Below, one piece after another: positions 1-5,586 of a stretch of 5,672 nucleotides of DNA (positions within the stretch are counted from its first letter, which is position 1; each line of letters starts with the position of its first letter). Source of the stretch: an uncultured Collinsella sp. (GTDB lineage: Bacteria; Actinomycetota; Coriobacteriia; Coriobacteriales; Coriobacteriaceae); assembly GCA_902465425.1 (NCBI GenBank), contig CABQNA010000107.1, forward strand, positions 1-5,672, read 5' to 3'. A model generated the notes under the pieces. It was not told where the DNA came from, ran no database searches, and saw only the letters and a program-made list of their open reading frames with translations. Position numbers and translations under genes: made by a program.

Positions 1-19
1 CCCCGCCCCACCACTCCAC

Positions 20-35
20 TCACCATATATTGCAA
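20..35. promoter_or_regulatory. Second, weaker NrdR-like box
   Basis: The stretch TCACCATATATTGCAA agrees with about 11 of 16 positions of the NrdR-box consensus as I recall it (acaCwAtATaTwGtgt), including the central ATATATTG core. The right outer arm is poor. It starts 41 bases from the start of the much better box at 61-76, close to four helical turns, which fits the habit of NrdR boxes to occur in pairs on one face of the DNA. On its own this would be too weak to call; the spacing to the strong box is what supports it. Confidence 0.45.
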
Positions 36-60
36 AACACCCCCAAGCATATGTTCGAAA

Positions 61-76
61 ACACAATATGTTGTGT
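61..76. promoter_or_regulatory. NrdR box (repressor site for ribonucleotide reductase genes)
   Basis: ACACAATATGTTGTGT agrees with about 15 of 16 positions of the recalled NrdR-box consensus. It forms the heart of a longer perfect inverted repeat: arms 57-66 and 71-80 are exact reverse complements around the four bases TATG. NrdR is a zinc-ribbon/ATP-cone repressor that binds paired palindromes in promoters of ribonucleotide reductase operons. No gene on the plus strand follows, and the xerD terminator separates the site from the genes on the right, so the regulated gene most likely begins to the left of base 1 on the minus strand. I could not identify a convincing -35/-10 pair here. Alternatively it is the operator of a different repressor with a similar palindrome. 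Confidence 0.7.
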
Positions 77-120
77 TTTCAGCAAAGGCGTGATGCCACC
101 TGTAGAACCACACCCGCGAA

Positions 121-146
121 CCTCAACCTTCAAGTTGACCTTGAGG
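121..146. repeat. Short inverted repeat in left intergenic region
   Basis: CCTCAA (121-126) and TTGAGG (141-146) are exact reverse complements around a 14-base spacer, which itself contains related CCTT/AAGG words. It lies between the xerD terminator and the NrdR-like boxes. No T-run follows on either strand, so it is not an obvious terminator. It could be an operator or chance. Apart from this I see nothing assignable between 81 and 238: no convincing coding frame, RNA gene or riboswitch. Confidence 0.25.
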
Positions 147-238
147 CGATTTTTACGTCCCTTTACATGCCGTTCACATCGCCCCCAAACTCCCCCACCC
201 AAGGCACGTGCGGCCCACCACCGCGACGCCAAGTGGCG

Positions 239-308
239 AAAAATGGGACGGGCCCCAGATTGCCCATGCGCGCGCAAAAGCACGCCGCGGCAATCTGGAG
301 CCCGTCCC
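239..308 (-). terminator. Rho-independent terminator of pyrG-xerD, with very long stem
   Basis: Arms 289-308 and 245-264 pair over 20 bases on the minus-strand transcript, with one position a G-U wobble (C254 opposite A299 on the plus strand). The 24-base apical part can fold again: a 6-pair stem, one pair a wobble, closed by a TTTT loop. The stem is followed on the minus strand by an A and then five Ts (complement of 239-243). It begins 33 bases after the xerD stop codon. The wobble pairs only in the minus-strand RNA, which supports leftward use. There is no T-run on the plus strand, so it is probably one-directional. Confidence 0.9.
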
Positions 309-341
309 CAAATACCTATAAATATGCAGGTCAGCGATGTG

Positions 342-1283
342 TTAACGATGTGCCAGCGGGTGCGCCGCCAAATAGACCTCGGTCAGTTGCGTACGATCGA
401 CATGCGTGTAGACCTGCGTGGTCGATATATCGGCATGTCCCAAGATCTCCTGTAGCACACGGAGGTCTGCGCCGCCCGCAAGCATATGGGTGGCAAAGGA
501 GTGACGCAGCGTATGGGGATGGAGCCCCACCAGTCCCACCTGGCGCCCGTAGCGCTCACAGATGGCATGGATGCCCTGGCGCGACAGACGGCGGCCGTTC
601 TTATTTAAAAAGACCGCCGAGGTCTCGGTTCCGCGGGCATGGGCCGCCAAGCGAGAACGCCCCTCAGTTACATAAAGCGCCAGAGCTCGCGCCGCGCTTC
701 CCACCAGCGGGGACAGGCGTTCCTTCGAGCCCTTACCGCGAACGAGCACAAAGCCATCGTCGATATGGATATCGCCCACATCGAGTCCCACCAACTCGCT
801 CACACGCAAACCGCATCCATAGAGCACTTCCAAGATGGCATGGTCACGCAAGCCCATCTCGCCCTCGGGGAAATCTTGATCGAGCAGCGCCGAGACATCC
901 TCCACCGATAGATACTCCGGCAAACGCTCAGCCTTTTTAGGCAGGCGCAACGCCGCCGTTGGATTTTGGGCCACAGCCCCATCGCGCACCAAAAAGGCAT
1001 GCAGGCCCTTCACGGCCGCAAGCGCACGCTCCACCGAGGCATCCGAATAGCCCCCATCGCGACGGTCGGCGACAAAGCCCTCCACGACCTGACGGGTCAC
1101 CTCTTCAAAAGACACAATACCCGCCCGCTCCAGATAGGCGCAGTACGTCGTCAGGTCACGACGATAGGCCGCAATCGTGTTGCGCGCCAAACCCCGCTCG
1201 ACCGCGAGGTAATCGAGATACTCCCCCGCCGCCACGGCGAGCGACGAGGGAGTAGCTTCGGTATGTTCCTTATTCGCCGGCAC
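342..1283 (-). CDS. xerD: Tyrosine recombinase XerD (chromosome dimer resolution)
   Basis: Site-specific recombinase of the tyrosine family. XerD works with a XerC partner at the dif site near the replication terminus, under FtsK control, to resolve chromosome dimers. With the start chosen here the protein has 313 residues, close to the usual ~300. The N-terminal SAM-like core-binding domain spans about residues 12-105. The catalytic domain follows with all expected residues: R160 (GCGLRVSEL), K184 (RGKGSKER), H257 and R260 (HPHTLRHSFATH), H283 (LGH) and nucleophile Y292 (TTQVYTHV). The C-terminal tail resembles the partner-contacting tail of XerC/D. An in-frame ATG exists upstream at 1436, but its extra 51 residues lie inside pyrG and look non-coding; GTG at 1283, two bases after the pyrG stop, is preferred. 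The ribosome site is weak (GGA six bases upstream), suggesting translational coupling to pyrG. XerD rather than XerC is inferred from the pyrG neighbourhood shared with other actinobacteria and the tail; XerC or another Xer is the alternative. Confidence 0.93.
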   Translation of the reverse strand: MPANKEHTEATPSSLAVAAGEYLDYLAVERGLARNTIAAYRRDLTTYCAYLERAGIVSFEEVTRQVVEGFVADRRDGGYSDASVERALAAVKGLHAFLVRDGAVAQNPTAALRLPKKAERLPEYLSVEDVSALLDQDFPEGEMGLRDHAILEVLYGCGLRVSELVGLDVGDIHIDDGFVLVRGKGSKERLSPLVGSAARALALYVTEGRSRLAAHARGTETSAVFLNKNGRRLSRQGIHAICERYGRQVGLVGLHPHTLRHSFATHMLAGGADLRVLQEILGHADISTTQVYTHVDRTQLTEVYLAAHPLAHR

Positions 1284-1285
1284 CC

Positions 1286-2947
1286 TTAGTCCGTAGCGAG
1301 GTTCATGGGCGTCACCTGCAGACGGTCGACACCCTCGTGCTGGCCGATCGAAGCGCGCACGAACTCGCGGAACAGCGGCTGCGGGTTGGTCGGGCGGCTC
1401 TTGAACTCGGGATGAGCCTGGGTTGCCACATACCACGGATGCACGTCGCGCGGCAACTCGACCATCTCGACCAGGCGCTCGTCGGGCGACAGACCCGAGA
1501 TAACCAAACCGGCGTCCTCGAGCTGGTCACGGAAGGCGTTGTTGAACTCAAAGCGATGACGGTGACGCTCGTAGACGAGCTCCTCGCCATATGCCTCGCG
1601 AGCGAGGGTATCGGCGGCGAGCTTGCACGGATAGGCGCCCAGGCGCATGGTGCCGCCCTTCTCGGTCACGTCCTCCTGCGAGCTCATCAGATCGATGACG
1701 CTAAACGGGCCGTCCGGATCGAACTCGGAGGAGCTGGCGCCGGCAAGGCCGACGACGTTGCGGGCGAACTCGCACACGGCCACCTGCATACCCAGGCAAA
1801 TGCCCAGATACGGAATCTTGTGCTCACGGGCAAACTCGGCCGCGAGGATCTTGCCCTCCAGGGCGCGCTTGCCAAAGCCGCCGGGGACCAGGATGCCCGA
1901 GGCGTCGCCCAGAACCTCGGAGACATTCTGCTCGTCGAGGCTCTCGCCGTCGACCAGCTGGACGTCCACATGGCGATCGTAGAAGACGCCCGCATGGTGC
2001 AGGGCCTCGATAACCGACAGGTACGCATCGGGCAGCTGCGTGTACTTGCCCACGACGGCGATCTTCACCTTGTCGGCGTGATGGTTGGCGTGATTCTGTT
2101 TGCGCAGGAACTCGTTCCACTCGCTCATGTCGCGCTCACGCGGGTCCAGACCCAGGCGCTCGCAAATGCGCAGGTCAAAGTCCTGCTCGGCAAGCAGCTG
2201 CGGAACATCGTAAATGCTCGCGCAGTCCTCGTTGGTAAAGACACAATCGGTGTCGACGTCGCAGAAGCTTGCAATCTTTCCGCGGATAGCGTCATCGATA
2301 TGGTGGTCGGAGCGCAGCACGATGATATCGGGCTGGATGCCAAAGCTGCGGAGCTCCTTGACGGAATGCTGCGTGGGCTTGGTCTTGACCTCGTGGGCGG
2401 CGGCGATATAGGGAACGAGCGACACGTGGATGTAGCAGACGTTCTCGGGGCCGGCCTCCTTGCGGTACTGACGGATGGCCTCGACAAACGGTTGGGACTC
2501 GATGTCGCCGATCGTGCCGCCCAGCTCGGTGATGACTACATCGGAGCCGGTCTGCTCCTCGATGCGGCGGAACTTGTCCTTAATGGCATTGGTGACGTGA
2601 GGAATCACCTGCACGGTACCGCCCAAAAAGTCGCCGCGACGCTCGCGGGCGATCAAGCTCTTATAGATGGCGCCGGTCGTAAAGTTGGAATCGCGGGTCA
2701 GGTTCTCATCAATAAAGCGCTCGTAATGACCCAGGTCCAGGTCGGACTCGTAACCATCCTCGGTAACGAAGACCTCACCATGCTGGAAGGGGCTCATGGT
2801 ACCGGGGTCGACGTTCAGATACGGATCGGCCTTCTGCATCGTTACTTTGTAGCCACGCGACTTGAGCAGACGGCCCAGCGAGGCCGCGGTGATACCCTTG
2901 CCCAGAGACGAAACCACGCCACCGGTTACGAACACATGCTTGGTCAT
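1286..2947 (-). CDS. pyrG: CTP synthase (glutamine-hydrolysing)
   Basis: Converts UTP, ATP and glutamine to CTP, the last step of de novo pyrimidine nucleotide synthesis, in the cytoplasm. The 553 residues match the family's usual ~535-560. The N-terminal amidoligase domain (about 1-270) shows the family opening FVTGGVVSSLGKG with phosphate-binding K17, the DPYLNVDPGTMSPFQHGEVF block (41-60), metal-binding D71 in DLDLGHYERF, and E141 in ELGGTIGDIES. The C-terminal class I glutamine amidotransferase domain (about 294-535) has the oxyanion region GGFGKR (356-361), nucleophile C384 in GICLGMQ, and H512 and E514 in QAHPEF completing the triad. All key residues are present, so the enzyme should be active. 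The ATG at 2947 gives the canonical N-terminus; its ribosome site is modest (AGG nine bases upstream). It is first in a two-gene unit with xerD. No GGGC-type start of transcript, as used in B. subtilis pyrG attenuation, is evident. Confidence 0.98.
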   Translation of the reverse strand: MTKHVFVTGGVVSSLGKGITAASLGRLLKSRGYKVTMQKADPYLNVDPGTMSPFQHGEVFVTEDGYESDLDLGHYERFIDENLTRDSNFTTGAIYKSLIARERRGDFLGGTVQVIPHVTNAIKDKFRRIEEQTGSDVVITELGGTIGDIESQPFVEAIRQYRKEAGPENVCYIHVSLVPYIAAAHEVKTKPTQHSVKELRSFGIQPDIIVLRSDHHIDDAIRGKIASFCDVDTDCVFTNEDCASIYDVPQLLAEQDFDLRICERLGLDPRERDMSEWNEFLRKQNHANHHADKVKIAVVGKYTQLPDAYLSVIEALHHAGVFYDRHVDVQLVDGESLDEQNVSEVLGDASGILVPGGFGKRALEGKILAAEFAREHKIPYLGICLGMQVAVCEFARNVVGLAGASSSEFDPDGPFSVIDLMSSQEDVTEKGGTMRLGAYPCKLAADTLAREAYGEELVYERHRHRFEFNNAFRDQLEDAGLVISGLSPDERLVEMVELPRDVHPWYVATQAHPEFKSRPTNPQPLFREFVRASIGQHEGVDRLQVTPMNLATD

Positions 2948-2965
2948 ATTGAGTTACCTGCGCTT

Positions 2966-2997
2966 CCCGTAGAAGTTGTTTATCCACATCTTACGGG
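2966..2997 (-). promoter_or_regulatory. pyrG leader hairpin carrying a DnaA-box sequence
   Basis: CCCGTA (2966-2971) and TACGGG (2992-2997) are exact reverse complements around a 20-base loop. Inside the loop lies TTATCCACA (2980-2988), a perfect match to the DnaA-box consensus TTATNCACA. The element sits between the likely promoter and the pyrG start codon. DnaA is the replication initiator and also represses or activates genes at such boxes. A single 9-mer is weak evidence: one or two may occur by chance in a few kilobases if the N position is free. The hairpin has no T-run, so it is not an intrinsic terminator. Confidence 0.35.
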
Positions 2998-3002
2998 TCT
3001 TC

Positions 3003-3008
3003 ATTGTA
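3003..3008 (-). promoter_or_regulatory. Candidate -10 element for pyrG
   Basis: On the minus strand this reads TACAAT, five of six matches to TATAAT, in a gap that must contain the pyrG promoter because a terminator closes the upstream gene at 3070-3102. Transcription would start near 2996, giving a leader of about 50 bases. No good -35 hexamer stands 16-18 bases upstream, so the call is tentative. Confidence 0.35.
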
Positions 3009-3069
3009 ATACTCGCGCCGCGGACCGTTCGCATTTTTTTCTCGCGTGAGATTGCATTTCTCAATCTTG

Positions 3070-3102
3070 AAACAAAACGCCGCCCGGTTTCCCAGGCGGC
3101 GT
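3070..3102 (-). terminator. Rho-independent terminator of the winged-helix gene
   Basis: Arms 3095-3102 and 3077-3084 pair perfectly over eight GC-rich bases, and G3086-G3087 with C3092-C3093 extend the stem after one mismatch to a four-base loop. On the minus strand the last arm runs directly into TTTT-G-TTT (complement of 3070-3077). It starts 24 bases after the stop codon of the winged-helix gene. It separates that gene from pyrG, so pyrG needs its own promoter between here and 2948. Confidence 0.9.
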
Positions 3103-3126
3103 CGCTATGGCAAGGGTTACATGCTG

Positions 3127-3465
3127 CTATCGATCAGCAACCTCGTCCTCAAGCATTTCTTGAACGAGCATGCCGGTACGGACGCCCTCAAGATACCACT
3201 CGCCACGTTCGGTGAGGCAAATGCCATTTGCAAGCTGACCGCCGTCGTCGCTATAACGCGAGACGACATCAATCATGCCTTCGGAATCCAAGCGATCGAT
3301 TGCGGCGCGGGCACGATACGGCGAAACCCCCACGCGCTCGGCAAGCGTTTTGCGCGAGAAACCATACGGCCCGCCATTGTCTTCGGTTTGCTGGTCGATC
3401 TCCATCAACACCAGCACCTCGACACGCTTCATATCGTTGACACTCGCACGACCCTTGCCCGCCAT
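3127..3465 (-). CDS. Small MarR-like winged-helix DNA-binding protein, target unknown
   Basis: A 112-residue protein with one probable winged helix-turn-helix domain. A first helix (about 11-28) is followed by a helix-turn-helix, FSRKTLAERVGVSPYRARAA (36-55), continuing into a recognition-helix end IDRLDSEGMI (56-65). A wing-like strand pair follows, with DDGG (73-76) and LTERG (84-88), the last resembling the LTxxG end of MarR wings. The acidic C-terminal tail could be a dimer helix. It has no signal peptide, membrane segment or ligand domain. The ATG at 3465 is chosen because GAGGAGG lies five bases upstream; a GTG at 3519 would add 18 residues but lacks such a site. The gene has its own terminator and is not in an operon, so its targets cannot be read from context; autoregulation is possible. 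The fold call is by motif only, and a related winged-helix family is the main alternative. Confidence 0.85.
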   Translation of the reverse strand: MAGKGRASVNDMKRVEVLVLMEIDQQTEDNGGPYGFSRKTLAERVGVSPYRARAAIDRLDSEGMIDVVSRYSDDGGQLANGICLTERGEWYLEGVRTGMLVQEMLEDEVADR

Positions 3466-3470
3466 AGCAG

Positions 3471-3477
3471 CCTCCTC
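3471..3477 (-). promoter_or_regulatory. Ribosome binding site deciding the winged-helix start
   Basis: The minus strand reads GAGGAGG here, an almost perfect match to the 16S anti-Shine-Dalgarno complement, five bases before the ATG at 3465. It is the strongest such site in the window and rules in favour of the shorter, 112-residue protein over the GTG-initiated form. Confidence 0.85.
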
Positions 3478-3582
3478 AAACCGAGCACGAGCATCTAACG
3501 CGCCGTGCGCGACCGACACACCTCACGATGGCAGGTAATATCCATCATGCGGCATCCCGCTAAGGATGAAACAGTTACGGTT

Positions 3583-3588
3583 ATTGTA
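3583..3588 (-). promoter_or_regulatory. Candidate -10 element for the winged-helix gene
   Basis: The minus strand reads TATACAAT across 3583-3590, containing TACAAT (five of six matches to TATAAT). It lies in the only gap where this gene's promoter can be, between the upstream terminator (3655-3687) and the start codon. The leader would be about 110 bases. No recognisable -35 hexamer stands at the right distance. Confidence 0.3.
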
Positions 3589-3621
3589 TACCGCTCAAAT
3601 TGTTTCTAGGCAGGTAAACAG

Positions 3622-3640
3622 CTATTTTTCGCCGAAATAG
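3622..3640. repeat. Short inverted repeat upstream of the winged-helix gene
   Basis: CTATTT (3622-3627) and AAATAG (3635-3640) are exact reverse complements around seven bases. The repeat sits 30-50 bases upstream of the candidate -10 and could be an operator, perhaps for the winged-helix protein itself. It is AT-rich and short, so chance is also plausible. No T-run makes it a terminator on either strand. Confidence 0.3.
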
Positions 3641-3654
3641 GCGCTTTATTGATC

Positions 3655-3687
3655 AAAAAGCCGTACCGGGCGCTAACCCGATACGGC
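3655..3687 (-). terminator. Rho-independent terminator of the UPF0371 gene
   Basis: Arms 3677-3687 and 3660-3670 pair over 11 positions around the six-base loop 3671-3676; ten are Watson-Crick and one (C3666 with A3681) becomes a G-U wobble in the minus-strand RNA. Five Ts follow directly on the minus strand (complement of 3655-3659). The hairpin begins 34 bases after the UPF0371 stop codon. There is no T-run on the plus strand. Confidence 0.93.
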
Positions 3688-3721
3688 CAAAATGCAATGC
3701 AATTACCGCGGTGCTTCAAAC

Positions 3722-5203
3722 TTAGCGATGGAAGAAACCGCGGCGCTCAAACTTGGGCTCGCAGCACACGTTGATACCCAGTTTGCGCAGTACCGTCTCG
3801 TCCGTCGGCGAGATAATCACGCTAAAGAAGGCATCGCAACCGCGCAGCTGCTCCAGGCCCGAAAGGACGCGAGCGGCCGTCTCACTCGTGGCCGAGGTGA
3901 TCGACAGCGCCATAAGCGTCTCGTCGGTGTGGAGGCGCGGGTTTTTGCTGCCCAGGAAATGCGTCTTGAGCTTGCTGATGGGCTCGATCGCTTCATCGCT
4001 AATGACCTCGAGCTCAAGGTCGACGCCCGAGACATGCTTGAGGGCGTTCATAATGAGCGAACTTGCGGCGCCCAGGCGCGTGGAAGTCTTGCCGGTCACC
4101 ACGGAGCCATCGGGCATGACCATGGCACCCACGGGACCACCCGTCAGCTGCTCCCTGGTGAGGGCCGCCGAGCGCGCCGGTGAGTAGTTCTTATCGATGC
4201 CGGCTTTCTTCATAATAATCTTGAGACGGTCGACTTGCTCATCGCCCACGCCGGTACGGCGCACATTTTCGACCGCGGTAAAGTAGCGGCGGACGATCTC
4301 CATCTTGGAAGCGTCGCGGCAGGCATCGTCATCGGTGATGGCAAAGCCGACCATATTGACGCCCATGTCCGTGGGGCTCTGGTAGGGGCTCTTGCCCAGG
4401 ATCTTTTCCATCAGGGCACGGACCACCGGGAAGGCCTCGACGTCGCGGTTGTAGTTGACCGTGGTCTTGTTGTAGGCCTCAAGGTGGAACGAATCGATGA
4501 TATTGGCGTCGTCGAGGTCAGCCGTGGCGGCCTCGTAGGCAATATTGACCGGATGCGTCAGAGGAAGATTCCAGACAGGGAAGGTCTCGAACTTGGCATA
4601 GCCGGCGGCCGTGCCATGCTTGTGCTCGTGATAGAGCTGAGACAGGCAGGTGGCAAGCTTGCCCGAGCCAGGACCGGGGGCAGTGACCACGACGAGCGGT
4701 CGGGTGGTCTCGACAAACTCGTTCTTGCCGTAGCCATCGTCGGACACGATCAGATCGACATCGTGCGGATACCCCTCGATGGGATAGTGCAGCTTGGCGG
4801 GAATACCGAGCGCGTTCAGGCGGTTGCGGAACACATCAGCAGCGGGCTGGCCGGCGTACTGGGTGATGACCACAGCCGCGACAGCAAAGCCGTTGCCGCG
4901 AAACAGGTCAACCAGGCGCAGCACATCCTCGTCATAGGTAATGCCGAGGTCACCACGAGCCTTGTTTTTCTCGATGTGGTTCGCGTTGATCGCGATGATA
5001 ACCTCGACATCGTCGGCGATGCTCTTGAGCATGCGGAACTTGCTGTCCGGTTCAAAACCCGGCAGCACGCGGCTCGCATGATAGTCATCGAACAGCTTAC
5101 CGCCAAACTCCAAATAGAGCTTACCACCAAACTGCGAGATGCGCTCCTTAATGTGAGCAGCCTGCAGCTCGATATACTTCGCGTTGTCGAAACCCTGGCG
5201 CAT
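3722..5203 (-). CDS. UPF0371 / DUF1846 family protein, function unassigned
   Basis: I recognise the DUF1846 (UPF0371) family from its conserved blocks; members occur in Gram-positive bacteria, have solved structures, but no agreed function. The 493 residues match the family's ~495-500, so the gene is intact. Conserved stretches are GGKLYLEFGGKLFDDYHASRV (26-46), the AINANHIEKNKARGDLGITY region (71-90), VVITQYAGQPAADVFRNRL (111-129), a glycine-rich loop APGPGSGK (175-182) resembling a phosphate-binding loop, KFETFPVWNLPLTHPVN (204-220), YEAATADLDD (223-232), and KSPYQSPTDMGVNMVGFAITDD (271-292). The loop suggests nucleotide or phosphate binding, which is inference. The protein looks cytoplasmic: no signal peptide or membrane segment. 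An ATG at 5227 would add eight residues, but the ATG at 5203 is preferred: GGGAG lies six bases upstream and the result begins like the family. The gene stands alone, with a TATAAT in front and a terminator behind. Confidence 0.95.
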   Translation of the reverse strand: MRQGFDNAKYIELQAAHIKERISQFGGKLYLEFGGKLFDDYHASRVLPGFEPDSKFRMLKSIADDVEVIIAINANHIEKNKARGDLGITYDEDVLRLVDLFRGNGFAVAAVVITQYAGQPAADVFRNRLNALGIPAKLHYPIEGYPHDVDLIVSDDGYGKNEFVETTRPLVVVTAPGPGSGKLATCLSQLYHEHKHGTAAGYAKFETFPVWNLPLTHPVNIAYEAATADLDDANIIDSFHLEAYNKTTVNYNRDVEAFPVVRALMEKILGKSPYQSPTDMGVNMVGFAITDDDACRDASKMEIVRRYFTAVENVRRTGVGDEQVDRLKIIMKKAGIDKNYSPARSAALTREQLTGGPVGAMVMPDGSVVTGKTSTRLGAASSLIMNALKHVSGVDLELEVISDEAIEPISKLKTHFLGSKNPRLHTDETLMALSITSATSETAARVLSGLEQLRGCDAFFSVIISPTDETVLRKLGINVCCEPKFERRGFFHR

Positions 5204-5209
5204 ATATGG

Positions 5210-5214
5210 CTCCC
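5210..5214 (-). promoter_or_regulatory. Ribosome binding site deciding the UPF0371 start
   Basis: The minus strand reads GGGAG, six bases before the ATG at 5203. The alternative ATG at 5227 has only AT-rich sequence in front of it, so the shorter protein is the better call. Confidence 0.7.
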
Positions 5215-5242
5215 GTCCCGTTTCCATTTAATGTTCTAGGCG

Positions 5243-5248
5243 ATTATA
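5243..5248 (-). promoter_or_regulatory. Perfect TATAAT -10 element for the UPF0371 gene
   Basis: The minus strand reads TATAAT exactly, in an otherwise GC-rich stretch, 39 bases before the chosen start codon. Transcription would begin near 5236, giving a leader of about 33 bases. The sequence 16-18 bases upstream has no good TTGACA match, so strength may depend on an activator or a degenerate -35. Confidence 0.6.
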
Positions 5249-5286
5249 ACGGAGCCCGCCCTCCCCGATACCCAGACCATCAACAG

Positions 5287-5357
5287 GCACCAACCAAACA
5301 TCCGTCAAACCTCTTGTCGGACATATTTGGTGCAAACTAACCTAACCCCATTGCACC
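5287..5357. repeat. Two overlapping inverted repeats sharing one arm
   Basis: GCACCAA (5287-5293) pairs with TTGGTGC (5327-5333); inside this, TCCG (5301-5304) pairs with CGGA (5319-5322) and CAA (5306-5308) with TTG (5314-5316), giving a long broken hairpin. The shared arm also contains GGTGCAA (5329-5335), which pairs exactly with TTGCACC (5351-5357). The two foldings cannot form together. They lie upstream of the UPF0371 promoter, so they could be protein-binding palindromes or part of an untranslated RNA from further right. No coding frame is convincing here. Confidence 0.4.
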
Positions 5358-5366
5358 GCCCCATTA

Positions 5367-5586
5367 CACCAACAACGGCAACATCGCAGGTGGAGCATAA
5401 GTCAGCAAACGGGCACCAGAGCGAGCAAGCTGTCCCCCTGCGCCAACAAGGGGAACGTCGCAGGTTGAGCATAAGCCAGCGAAAGCCCGCCAGAGTAGGC
5501 AAAGCGCCCTCTGCACCAACAATGGAAAGCGCCGCAGGCAGAGGACGGACAGCGAGCGCCGTCCAGAACGTACAAGTTGGCATGAG
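5367..5586. repeat. Three imperfect tandem copies of a 73-74 base unit
   Basis: Units begin at 5367, 5441 and 5514, each opening with CACCAACAA or CGCCAACAA, then a short variable stretch and CGCAGG, and later a CAGC...CCAGA block. Copies 1 and 2 agree at about three quarters of their first 60 positions by eye (for example GAGCATAAG at 5393 and 5467); copy 3 is more diverged and needs a one-base shift. The tract has open frames on both strands, but the predicted peptides are low in complexity, lack ribosome sites and disagree between copies. I read it as non-coding intergenic repeat DNA, not a CRISPR: there are no constant repeats separated by unique spacers. Confidence 0.65.

Noticed and set aside
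44..59. A third NrdR-like box around CATATG at 48-53
   Set aside because: The outer arms do not match and the spacing to the other two boxes is not an integral number of helical turns.
68..940. A 290-codon plus-strand open frame across the left intergenic region and xerD
   Set aside because: It runs through the palindrome, the terminator hairpin and antisense to the xerD catalytic domain; the peptide is Pro/Arg/Ala-rich and unlike a real protein.
1284..1436. A 51-residue N-terminal extension of XerD starting at 1436
   Set aside because: It overlaps the end of pyrG in another frame, is Pro/Arg-rich, and would make the recombinase longer than the family. GTG at 1283 gives a normal length.
2948..3010. 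B. subtilis-type pyrG attenuation by reiterative G addition
   Set aside because: The likely transcript start lacks a GGG run and the leader hairpin has no U-run, so that mechanism is not supported.
1337..3049. A 570-codon open frame on the plus strand, longer than pyrG itself
   Set aside because: It is antisense to pyrG across almost its whole length. pyrG has every family motif, while the plus-strand peptide is a biased Leu/Ala/Gly/Val/Asp-rich sequence with no recognisable domain. Codon bias in GC-rich genes commonly leaves such antisense frames open.
4235..5239. A 334-codon plus-strand open frame opposite the UPF0371 gene
   Set aside because: It is the antisense shadow of a clearly conserved protein, with no ribosome site or domain of its own.
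5367..5586. Possible CRISPR array
   Set aside because: The similarity runs through the whole 73-74 base unit instead of alternating constant repeats and unique spacers, and no cas gene is nearby.
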